Source of the DNA: Saccoglossus kowalevskii
Taxonomy: Eukaryota; Hemichordata; Enteropneusta; Harrimaniidae
Direction of reading: 5' to 3'
DNA: 27,271 nucleotides
Assembly: GCF_000003605.2 (NCBI RefSeq)
Contig: NW_003139322.1
Coordinates: 23,289-50,559, forward strand
In this document: piece by piece, positions 9,491 to 19,419 of the stretch
How positions within the stretch are numbered: position 1 is the stretch's first letter
Layout of the letters: each line of letters begins with the position of its first letter
Position numbers and translations under genes: made by a program
The notes under the pieces: model-generated
Told to the model about the DNA's origin: nothing
The model's input: only the letters and a program-made list of their open reading frames with translations
The model's database searches: none

Positions 9491-10784
9491 ATGACATCAT
9501 AAAATAAAAAAAACTCTTAATTAATTAACCAATAAGATTGTATTATGACATTGTGGGTCACAAAATAGTTTCTAAAAACACTAGTTTGGTCTGTGATCGT
9601 ATCTATTTATGAGAAACTTATTATGTCATAGGTGGCCGGGGCAATAAGGTATAAACAGTTTTGCACAAGCGCGAATAACAGAGATAAAGATAAAAGTTCT
9701 ACAAAAAGTAAAAATATTAACATTAAAAATGTCCCAGTAATGAATAAATAATAAATCAAACTGTCTGTCAATTAATGTTTAAACTATAGGACATTTTGGA
9801 GCTTTTGTGTTTGTGATATGTTTCAGAGAGTTAAGTAGCGAGTTCCGATGAGTGATTGCTACGTATTTAAGGCAACGTTTACTAAAAGTCAATTTTATTT
9901 CTGGAAGAAGCCGTCATTTGTTAGTAAATTGGCGAGTATGATAGTTATAATAGTAAAACTAATGTTATAGTTTTTTAGGCTCTAGATATGATCTCAGGTG
10001 TCAAAGCCAATACTAATATGATAAAAGAATAGTGACCTGTATAGTAATAAGAGTATATGCCTAAAGATATAGTGCCGTAGATAAGAAATAATTATACCTA
10101 ATTTGGGGGATTTTTTTTTTATTTTTTCCACGGAAATATCGAAATTATAAGGCGAAATTTCGAGAAATTTCTCTTTTTGTTACGCTTTGAATTTGACCCT
10201 AATGGGCGTCCGTATTTTTCAAAAGGGTTTTCCAATTAAAGATACTTGACGACGGACACGCTTAAATTGCTGATCGAACATTCCATTTATAATATCAGTT
10301 GATGCCCAGACTGCCCTCAACGGCAACTGATTCTTGGGGCGCGGGGCGGTAGGATAAGAACACACAATTTTATTTTGGGATATTACTAGTAGGTTTTGCA
10401 CTGTATCTTTCACATATACTTTGCATATTTGTCGTGGCGTCTTCTCTTTGCTGTTTATGTTATTTCCTGTGCCTCTGATTGTGAAACGATGTTGATGAGA
10501 TGTCGTTCTTGTTGGAGTTTTGTGGCCATACAGTGTGTGTTCACGATTTCATTCACGTGACTGTTTAGGTCAATGACCTTGAGAATCTTATTAGAAATAC
10601 CGATCGTAATTTTACAGCCACCGCGAATTCCTAAGTTGCTTCAAATGATATATTAATTTAGTTTCCACGTCAATTAATTATCCATAGAGCTCTACATTTT
10701 CTGCCAATGGCTTCTTTTTACTGCTTTTACAATCATATTAACATATATTGTAAAGGTAATCAAAAAGTAGAATTCATATTTGTT
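9491..10784. other. Spacer at the centre of the inverted duplication
   Basis: AT-rich DNA lying between the two satellite arms. No known gene or transposon was recognised. A minus-strand open frame at 10219-10413 has a somewhat protein-like composition (KNQLPLRAVWASTDIINGMF), but I find no family, splice signal or conserved motif for it. Confidence 0.45.
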
Positions 10785-11015
10785 TAAAACACATATTCAC
10801 ATAACTCGAACTTTACGCAAAAGAGACTTTCACATCACAATCATATTAACTGGTGTTTTACGTAAACATGAATCATATGCAGGTCATATTTACGTCAAAA
10901 TCAAATCATATGAACAAGTGTTTTACATGAAACATAAATTACATGAACGAGTCTTACATTAAACACCAAATATATTAACGAGTGTTATTCATGAAATATA
11001 ATCATGTGAACAATC
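10785..11015 (-). repeat. Decayed inverted copies of the 33 bp satellite
   Basis: About six to seven degenerate units with ~33 bp spacing read on the minus strand. On the plus strand they show blocks such as AAACATGAATCATATG, AAATCATATGAACAAGTG, TTACATGAACGAGT and TAATCATGTGAAC. These correspond to the reverse complement of the main satellite (ACATGAATCACGTGAACGCG). Almost every CpG is gone, with CACGTG appearing as CATATG or CATGTG. The block sits next to the exon copy at 11050-11665. Confidence 0.65.
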
Positions 11016-11049
11016 TAAACAAATTCACCACTTTAATTTTGATCATTAT

Positions 11050-11665
11050 TATACACTGATTGTGACCGCCCTCTCCGAAACCAGTAATGCTGTATTGTTC
11101 CGGCGTACACATTCATTTCAGATCGATAGCGGGCGTATTTGTACACATCAATCCAAGCGGCCGAATTTATTACTCCGTAACTTAGTAACGGACATATTCA
11201 GTAACACTCTTCCCTCAACATCACAGCCCCGGCACGGACATGCGCCAGGTGTTTCTTTTTCTTAACATTTGTTTCGGAGTGTGTCTAATATCTTGACTGT
11301 TTGTTTTAAATCAGTTAGGGGGACTGTTTATGAACAGCCTATTCCACAGCGAAGTGGTTATGATGAACTCCAATGCAACGTTTTGAAAAGTCGCGGTTTT
11401 CGCTGAACAAGGCATCAGCCAAATGAGGTAGGTTGGTAGGATAATATAGATATTTCCAATGTGTATATTATTGCAAAGCATATTCGTGGTATTTGCCACA
11501 ATAGAATCTGCTAGTTATGGCACAAAGCTGCCCGTCTAGTATAATTTCCCACTTCCCACATGTACATGTGTGACATATGACATCAGCAAATGGGTAACTA
11601 TGGGCGAAAAGATTTTGATTCGTCGCCTTTGTACATGGAAAGACGGTTTTAAACTAATCAACCGT
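11050..11665 (+). repeat. Right arm of inverted duplication (copy of gene B 5' end)
   Basis: Inverted, diverged copy of 6720-7375. It includes the upstream flank (CAGATCGATAGCGGGCG, TTACTCCGTAACTTA), the exon and part of the intron (GGTATTTGCCACAATAG, ATGGGCGAAA). Conservation continues outside the exon, so this is a DNA-level duplication and not a retrocopy. Confidence 0.8.
11236..11430 (+). pseudogene. Dead copy of gene B exon 1
   Basis: Aligned to the exon at 6986-7174, this copy has lost its start (ATG to ACG). It has one Trp codon turned to TGA in the membrane segment, a net 5-base insertion that shifts frame before the conserved PIP block, and one Cys codon (the second of the RC-x9-C pair) turned to TGA. 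The segment PIP-R-GY-ELxCNVLxSRGFR (with substitutions) and the following TRHQPNE are still readable. The splice donor GAG/GTAGG is preserved. A second-exon counterpart was not found downstream. Length and alignment suggest a once intact duplicate of the gene's 5' end; whether a full gene was ever copied cannot be told. The minus-strand 62-codon frame at 11311-11499 is only a shadow of this copy. Confidence 0.8.
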
Positions 11666-13165
11666 GTGTGCATGACATCATATTCGATTGCATCGAATGA
11701 CTATATAGTGTAATTGAAACAGACAAGTGACGTACATATTTTCCTCAACAACGGGAGATGTACACTCACATTAACATTGTTTTTACACAGTCTGTGATGA
11801 ATTTGAAAAAAATACTTTGACAGACTAAATTATTTTAGAATTGTTATTTTCAAATAGCAAAATGCATTATTAATAACCGTAAATCAATAATCGCGTGTTA
11901 ATCACCAATAATCCTATGATACGCGTGAGTATCACGTAATGTTACCCCATTCCACTCCACCATCCTCATCATAGTTCATCGATGTCCACACTTACTTCCC
12001 GGCTGTTACGATAAAATTACGAATAATCTTTTTTGATTAGTCACGTTGCGCGCGAAATTAGTGCATGCTATATACTATTATACAGAACACGTGATCAATC
12101 AAATTCTTGCTGCACCAGACAATCCCACGTTGGCAAAGGGGTGAGATTAACTATTGATTTTTAGTAACTTACGAAAAACCCGCCCAGAACTCATTTTGTC
12201 TGCATACCATTAAAAATTCACTGAGATGTTGTTTAAACTGGCATTCACAGTGAGATACAATACAGTTCTTCTGTGAACTTTTTTGTTACACATACAGGCA
12301 GATATGGTTTTTATATTATGGTTTGTCATTAGGGCCATATTTATAACCATAATAGAGTAGTTTTACGACATTTCTTAAAAAGTCACTTGCGAAAAAAAAA
12401 ATCGCCCACGATTATCGCACGAATATTGTGACACATGATTCGAAACTCTGCCGAGCCTTACGATGTGTGACGAATGTGTATTGAATCAAATTGACCGCCC
12501 CTTCGATGGGCCACTGTAGTGACCCACGTGTCGTGCTTAGAAGGCGCGTTATGTTCAAATTTCCTATATTCAAACTTGTGGTTGTAAAATATAAATATAA
12601 ATGGTAATAAATGTTAAACGCTCATTTTTTGTATTTTTTAATTGAAATTTTCATAATTCTAAATTTAAATACTAATAATTCATAACTCGAATGACACATC
12701 GTATTCAGTTCCTGTAACATTGTTAGAACTGAACAACAATGATTTAATGTCATAACAACGTACCAGTTTAACACGACTTCTGGGGTGGTGTGAAGGTTGT
12801 ATATAACGTCAGCAGCAACCGCCTTCTTCAACTTCAACTGACTGGAACCTTCAATGACGCATATAAACTATTACATTATAGACTGAGTCCTTACATAGAG
12901 AATGCATATATTCTGTGTATGTGTGTTAATCTCCGTGCACATTTGTTTTTCTATTTTTCACACATATCCTTCACATTAATTGCAGAGCAGACTCAATGTG
13001 GAAAATGTCATTTCAGAATAGTCTGAAAACTGTTTTTGTGTACAACGAGTTTATACATTTGTTATAGAAATAATATTAAATAACTGCATCTCAATCATCT
13101 GAGTTTAACAGACGCAGCTGTACTGGCACGTGGTTTAGGCTGGTCAATATATCACACACTTCGGG
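11666..13165. other. AT-rich DNA without a recognised gene
   Basis: This is the region where an inverted copy of gene B intron 1 and exon 2 would be expected if the duplication had been longer, but I found neither. Short frames at 12622-12837 and 12790-13026 overlap on opposite strands and have no motifs. One CGCCCC-type word is near 12494. Confidence 0.45.
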
Positions 13166-13325
13166 AATACTAGATATACACACAAAGAAGCACAATCTGA
13201 TTTAAACAAGATCCTAGTTTAGACTTTTTTGTTTTGTTTGTTTGTTAATATAATATAATTATTTTTTTTTTAATATATATTTTTTTATTATTTTTTTTTC
13301 AATTTATTTGCTGGTATTTTTTTTT

Positions 13326-13485
13326 AATACTAGATATACACACAAAGAAGCACAATCTGATTTAAACAAGATCCTAGTTTAGACTTTTTTGTTTTGTTTG
13401 TTTGTTAATATAATATAATTATTTTTTTTAATATATATTTTTTTATTATTTTTTTTTCAATTTATTTGCTGGTATTTTTTTTTTA
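13326..13485. repeat. Second copy of a near-identical 160 bp tandem duplication
   Basis: It repeats 13166-13325 almost base for base, differing mainly in T-run length. The near identity of such a T-rich sequence indicates a recent duplication or an assembly duplication. Confidence 0.9.
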
Positions 13486-13509
13486 AGTTTTGGTAATTTC
13501 GACTTCGCG

Positions 13510-13534
13510 ATATATATATATATATATATATATA
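13510..13534. repeat. (TA)n microsatellite
   Basis: About twelve uninterrupted TA dinucleotides, located inside the TIR element next to its right terminal repeat. Confidence 0.95.
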
Positions 13535-13580
13535 CATTAACTAAAAAAGCCCAAACTAGGATCTTATTTTAATCAGATTG

Positions 13581-14304
13581 AATAAAGCAATTGCGGGCTT
13601 AATGTTACTAAACAATATAAGTCAAACCAAAAGTAACTTTAAAAAATAATAAACAAATTAAAATTGTTGTTATCGTCAATGTGTGTTTGTTCTTTGAAAA
13701 CCAAAACAATAAAGGGCTAAAGTTGTTTTTCACTGTAGGTACTAGTAATGTCATGTTCACGAAATTTATGTTAATTTTACATTATGTACAGCAGATTACT
13801 TTATTGCACACAAAACATAATCAGTATTTTCATTACTGATAACCAAAGCAAGTTTTGCTGTTCGTTGAGTATTCCACATGGCATTCTTGTGTGGAATAAC
13901 ATATACTGTAAGCCGATTATTGCTGCTTTCATCTATATTTATTGTTGGTGTTCCAATAGGTGGGGAATGTTCTAGACCTAATATTTTTAATCAAATGTAT
14001 CAATATCATATACGACTCACCGTGTATCCTCAACGTCTATTTTAAAATTTTAAATCTGCATTTCAAATATTAAGATCAGAAAATTCTCTTCTATACTACG
14101 TGTGTGTTTTTTAATAAAATTGTTAATGAATTCAATAATACCTTTGATTTTATCGATGCTCCCTTTGCTTTAAAAAACAAATACTTAACTCATATTATTT
14201 TCTTATTTTTAGGATTACGTCTTAGTAATTTGTTTTTGTCATGTATCGTTCGGTTGTCTATGATGTAGCTTTAATTGGGATTTGTTCATGTTGGAAGAGT
14301 TACG
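13581..14304. other. AT-rich DNA without a recognised gene
   Basis: No exon or transposon coding sequence recognised. The 63-codon frame at 13784-13975 has no motif. Confidence 0.45.
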
Positions 14305-14371
14305 AATAAAATAAAATAAAATAAAATAAAATAAAATAAAATAAAATAAAATAAAATAAAATAAATAAATA
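14305..14371. repeat. (ATAAA)n microsatellite
   Basis: About twelve tandem ATAAA pentamers, ending in a few ATAA tetramers. It may be the expanded poly-A-type tail of a retroposon, but no body was recognised upstream. Confidence 0.95.
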
Positions 14372-15339
14372 AAAACAGTATGAATGTGCTAGAAAGTGTT
14401 GCTAGTGCATTCGAATCCATTATAGACGTCTTCCCTAGCAACCTACACTGGAATCAAGCATTCATGAAGCTCAACAAATGCTTTTCGCTGGTATTTAAAT
14501 ATCATTTATATATGACCACAAAAATAGTTATACAATTGATATCAATCGAGCTATGACTCGGGGTGGTTATCGCCATCTAGACAGAGTGGCGCGCTCTGGG
14601 ATAGGATGTCTCCTCAAATTCAGCTTATTGGGTTATTAGCTGAATAGCAGCTGTGAAGTTATTTGGTGACTTTTTTATTTACATGGCTTCATAGTGAAAG
14701 TATCAGGTTTACAGCATAGGGGTATTTGTTACGCGCACAATCAACAAAATATGAAATATCGATATCACTTCTACTTCAAACCCTTGTTGTTTTTTCCGTT
14801 TTCATTCCGACTTACGTGTAACATTTAGAAGTGAATATGGTGTGTATTAGTTTCATATTTCCAAGTTGTCATTGGAAAACGTAATGTAGAGACAGCGTTG
14901 TAAACACAAACGGCAATATTTACATGCAACGTATCTCTAACTCTCCAGTTTTTCTCCCGCAAAATCTACATCGTATTAAAACAATTCTGCACCAGATTTA
15001 AGCCTGGGGAATATGTTGGTCAATACGATTACGATTTTATTCTCCGGATCATCTAACTAGTTTGACAGCAATATTTCAGCACCATGATGATTTAATGGAG
15101 TGTCATGAATTTGTTTTTGCGTATCTGTTAACCGACTTAATTAGTTGATTATTAGCGAATTGCTGTGTTATGTCTGTCATCGTGTAGGCCTATTTGAAGT
15201 TTTGGACGGAACTTGGCTCAGTGATTTGGAACTAATTACAAGATACCGTCGCTATTCTGACATCCGTAGTTATTAATGTAGTGAACGATTAATCAAAAGA
15301 TATGACGTATTCAGTACTTAGTGTGATTGGCTTTATGAT
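14372..15339. other. AT-rich DNA without a recognised gene
   Basis: No coding sequence recognised. A CGCCATCTAG word at 14571-14580 resembles the CTCF-like core noted at 1689, with a poorer match (about 10 of 14). Confidence 0.45.
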
Positions 15340-15735
15340 TGAAGGTTACGCCCTAGAGTCTTTTTACTGCATTGTAATTGGTCAGAGTTTGGAAAATGAA
15401 TAAAGAGAGTTTGAGTTGGTCTTGGCGAATACTCCACGACAGACGCAGCCCGAGAGAGTCCAGGGGCGAGCCTTGAGGCAGTCCAGTCTTGGGCGAGTCT
15501 TGGTTCAGCCTTGCGAGAGTCTTGGGGACTTTTCCCCAGGGCGCTGTGTCTGGTAGAGTGCTCGATTGACCGACTAAGACGAGAGCTGAAACGTATTTCG
15601 TTGTGTGTGCCTTATTTGACTGTAAAGTTAAAGTGACTTTCCCGATCCCGTACCTCAAGGGGAGGAGATAGAGAGACGAGACGAGTTTCCCCCCTGGCAA
15701 GCGTGGAGAACCCCAGAGAGAGAGAATTACCCCTA
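15340..15735 (+). mobile_element. Possible LTR/5' leader relic (GC-richer block)
   Basis: This block is much richer in G and C than its surroundings. It has an AATAAA at 15399 followed by short reiterations of a CGAG-TCTTGG word (15455-15530), like an R/U5 region. Near its right end, TGGCAAGCGTGGAGAACCCC (15696-15715) resembles a Metaviridae/gypsy-type primer-binding site beginning TGG. No matching second LTR, TG...CA termini, gag or pol was found, so this could be a solo fragment or simply a GC-rich leader. The 175-codon minus-strand frame across it (15353-15880) looks like a by-product of the composition. Confidence 0.25.
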
Positions 15736-15877
15736 TGATAGGAGCATTATTCATTATTATCACAATATCGCCGGGTAATAAGGAAAATTCATCATTTTCT
15801 GTGATCGCGTTTACGGCATAAAGTTTACAAATCACATATTTTACATATTCAAATACTGAATTCAAGTCCGCGCATGG

Positions 15878-17330
15878 CAATACTTACAAAACGTGGCAAG
15901 CGATCAATAATATTTTAAACAAATCATTTGAAACAATCCCGCGTACTTTAAATTCCTTTACTCAATTGCCCTGCAAAAGTTTCCTGACAAAAATAACAGA
16001 TATTGTTGAAGAGTTTAACCACTTTTTTCACCAATATCGGATCTAAACCCACGTATTACATAATTGCCCCGGACGACTATACTCAATATTACTCTTTTTA
16101 TTTTCGACCTGTGAATGAGAACGATATCATCTCTCACCCCCTTGTCCACACTATCAATTGTGCTCTTTGCCAAGGTATATTTCCCAATGCTCTTTAAATA
16201 GCGAAGGTCATTTATAAGAAAGGTTCTGCAAATGATGTCAACAAATATCTTCAATTATCCATTCTACCTATCTTCAGTAAAGAATCAATCGTCAATAAGC
16301 AATTAATAACATTTCTCGAGAAAAAATCCATACTCATTGATACTCAATTTGGCTTCCGAAAAGAACCCAGTACAAAACTTACCTTGGCTGACCTGGTGTC
16401 CGACATAGCTGACAAACTGGATCTCGGCCATATCACCTTTGGTATTTTTATCGATCTAAAAAAAAACTTTGACACTATAAATCATGAAATTGTGTGCTGC
16501 AAACTAAAACATTATGGTATTGGAGGTCTTCCTCTATTATGGTTTAAAAACTACCCTTGCAATCGCCAACAATTTGTATGTATTGAAAACATTTCATCTT
16601 TGCGGGGTTCCGCAAGGGTCGATTCTAGGCACAATCTCATTTTTAACCTATGTTAATGATCTAGTCAATTCTACCAATTCCTTTCATTTTCAACTCTTTG
16701 CAGATGTTACTAACCTATTTTAATGTATTCAAAACAATCAAATCAATCTCTCAGAAATAGATAATGACTTTCAACGGGTTCGTGAATGGTGCAGTGCTAA
16801 CAAACTTACTATTAATCCTGAAAAAAATAATTACATGATAATTAAAACGCCACAACGATCGGTCCTTACTCAGGGCAGCCTGGTTATTAACTGGTCACCG
16901 ATAGAGGGCGTATATGTCATCAATTACCTTGACGTCTTAATTGACCAGAATATGTCATGAACAAGCCCACAATGAAAAAGTTATTGCACCAAAAATTGGA
17001 TTGATTTTACAGCTACGTCTAAGCATATCCTTATTCCTTATTATTACATAATGCCTGGAAATCTGGGGTAATACATATGCAACTCTACTTCAATCGATAT
17101 ANNNNNNNNNNNNNNNNNNNNNNNNNNNNNNNNNNNNNNNNNNNNNNNNNNNNNNNNNNNNNNNNNNNNNNNNNNNNNNTTATCACTTTCTCTGATTCGT
17201 ATTCCCATGCTGCTCCTCCTTCAAAAACTAAGGATACTAGACATTTTTTTCACTCTACAAACTTGTTTATTTGATCTGTGATATTTTGTTTTTCATTCTT
17301 TACTTGGTGTCATTAAACTATGAAATTATA
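15878..17330 (+). mobile_element. CR1/jockey-like non-LTR retrotransposon relic (reverse transcriptase)
   Basis: A 5'-truncated element begins with TWQAINNILNKS near 15895, the connector before the RT domain, followed by EFNHFFTNIGSKP. The finger segment (IDTQFGFRKEPST) and motif A (FIDLKKNFDTINHE) are in one frame from 16384. A +1 shift near 16595 leads to CGVPQGSILG (motif B) and the catalytic box, which reads FADVTN where active elements have FADD; one catalytic aspartate is therefore lost. REWCSANKLTINPEK follows. Stops break the frame at 16198, about 16721 and 16958. After the assembly gap, YSHAAPPSKTKDTR matches the usual C-terminal tail of this clade. The endonuclease domain is absent. 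This is a dead copy in the plus orientation. Confidence 0.88.
17102..17179. other. Assembly gap of 78 Ns
   Basis: Run of N inside the CR1-like relic, between the post-RT region and the C-terminal tail. Its true length is unknown. Confidence 1.
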
Positions 17331-18177
17331 TATTCAATTCAATTTGGTAGTATTTAATAGCTAATTACAGAACACAATTTTAGTATTTTCAACAAATAAT
17401 AATTTTATTTATAATTGTATTTTGCGCGTGTACATACCATAAGTTTGCATATGATATTCAAGATGGACTTTATTGTTATCAATGTTCAAGTTAGTAAACT
17501 GGATTATACATCGCTTTATTTCGTTTGACCTAATCATTGAACTCATTTTTATTATAGTTATTATTCTATTGTCGGTATTTCAATGTTAAATTCAGGACAA
17601 TAAGGTGAATACCACATACTTTTTTGTGAATTTCACTATTATTTCAAAATGCTATGAATACAATGTGACAACACAAACTGAAATTGAAAAAAAACTACAA
17701 GTTAGATTGCTTTTTGTCGGAAACGACGGTATTTATAATGGGCACTATAAGTTTCGTGTTCAGTTATTGGTAACTTGTAATAGTGTCGTGCATGTGTGTA
17801 CATAAACCACCATATTATCCCGCTATATGGGATAGTTTTAAAAATGATAAAAATTTAAATATTGATATTATTAGGTATTTGTACTAACATTGATATTAAA
17901 ATCTTTAGAAATAAAAAGAATGACTTGATGCAGATTGTCGTAATGGATGCGAATGGGATTGGCATAGGAATGAAGTAAATCCGTTTCTAGTGAGATTGTT
18001 TGAATGAAGTAGTGAAATTTACAGTCTGTGCTGGAAGCAGCATGTCGACAAGTGGGTCCTTCTTCTTCACAACGCAACGAACGCACGAACACACTCCTGT
18101 TACTCATCTCAACCATGTCTTGCTTGTTATTCTGCTGTATTTGTCATGATAAATCTGGATGACTGAGACAGACTTAC
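17331..18177. other. AT-rich DNA; one cysteine-containing minus frame
   Basis: No known gene. A minus-strand frame from ATG at 18116 to 17871 includes RCEEEGPTCRHAASSTDC and ends near LFISKDF. It has a protein-like composition, but I find no consistent splice partner in frame and no family. Confidence 0.4.
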
Positions 18178-18352
18178 CTATGTGATCAATTTTATTTGAC
18201 GCATGAATTCCGAACCACGAAATGACAATGCCCGCTGTATAACTGGAACTGGAAGTCTCACGTGGTTGTATCCTTGGTTGATTGCCGTGTGAAACAAGTA
18301 CAATTAATTTTGACACAAACTCGTATATTAATATTATTACAATTTTACGCAA
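18178..18352 (-). CDS. Doubtful exon with strong splice donor
   Basis: Minus-strand frame from ATG at 18352 to a strong ATAG/GTAAGT donor at 18177. The N-terminus (MRKIVIILIYEFVSKLIVLV) is hydrophobic, the middle is Ser-rich (RETSSSSY), then GIVISWFGIHASNKIDHI. If it is an exon it ends in phase 1. The next frame downstream (18116-17871) does not join in frame through the nearest acceptor (AATACAG). The hydrophobic start recalls the membrane-anchored first exons elsewhere in the window, but there is no Cys pair and the phase differs. It may be a chance donor. Confidence 0.15.
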
Positions 18353-19419
18353 AACGTGTAATTAATGTGTAATGAACACATTACTTCTGCAAATTTTGCC
18401 AGTTAGCTACACATTTTCTAATTATTTTTTTTTTGAAATCAGATGATTAATAATCAGATTTAAAGATATACCTTAATAAGTAATAATATATCCATCTTCA
18501 ATATTATTCAGAAAGTTCTATTTTTAAAAGATTGACATTTTATTGAAAATGCTATGGTTATTTTGTATAAATTACTAGTACTTGAATAAAAATATATTAA
18601 TTGGATGACTCTACACTGGCATTATTATACCATTAAACTAACTTGTTCTTGTTGAATTTACTCTTTATACAGTAACATCTGTCTAGGACAGTGCCTATAC
18701 GTTTTCGATCAATAATTGAATCTTGATACGTTTGTAAGTTCTTATTAAATTGTCAAATGTTGGTAATTGAATACCAGATGTACAGATAACTGTTGAACTT
18801 CGTTGATAGTTACTCCATTTTCGGCATAACAATGTGCGCTCTTTTGGTGTCGAATGTCACATCTAATCTAATCTACTGCCACGTTCTGTCGAGATATGAA
18901 CCATGGTCCATTATATAGAAACGTATATTGAGTTGTATGACGCATTGATTTGTGAGTTGGTATGCCTGAACAAGCTGATGTGAGACGATCTACAATTTGT
19001 TTTTACTTACAATCAATAAAATTCCAAAACAAGACAATTAATACAAAAGAAATTATGAGAAAAGCAAAGTAAGTTACATCAACATTTAAACATTTACACA
19101 CACTAAACAAAACAGCCATTACGAGAGTCTCAGTAAAGCAAATCATTGCAGACTTTAGCCATCCAGGTAGCTAGTCAGCAGGCTCCACTTCAAAATTAAA
19201 TTAGTTTCACCTAAGATTTCTTTTTCAACATTTATTTTCATCTTTACATTTTTGATGCAATGTGTTAGAGAAGGGGGTAATTTTGTATAGCGACTCGTAT
19301 TTTATATGCCGAACTATATATGTTTGACCAATTAATTAAAAACATCACGTGTTGTTTCTGTAAAATTGAAATCAGAGGTACTTCTTTGTACTTGTTCACA
19401 TGCATTATCTGCCAGTCAT
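18353..19419. other. AT-rich DNA, possibly including the outermost L1-like remnant
   Basis: No gene recognised. The L1-like relic that begins at about 20570 on the minus strand may extend some distance below 19420, but no secure motif is visible there. Confidence 0.4.

Larger units (their letters stand above)
13166..13580. mobile_element. MITE-like TIR element with tandemly duplicated left half
   Basis: A 38-base terminal inverted repeat (13193-13230, starting CAATCTGATTTAAACAAG) pairs with 13543-13580 (ending TTTTAATCAGATTG) with only four mismatches. The left part is duplicated: 13166-13325 and 13326-13485 are almost identical 160-base units, each with the left TIR and a long T-rich tail. 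A (TA)n run at 13510-13534 lies just before the right TIR. No coding capacity is present, which suits a non-autonomous DNA transposon. No clear target-site duplication was identified, so the outer ends may lie slightly beyond the TIRs. Confidence 0.7.

Noticed and set aside
15353..15880. 175-codon minus-strand ORF
   Set aside because: It spans two unlike regions (AT-rich and the GC-rich LTR-like block), has no motif, and the block is better explained on the plus strand.
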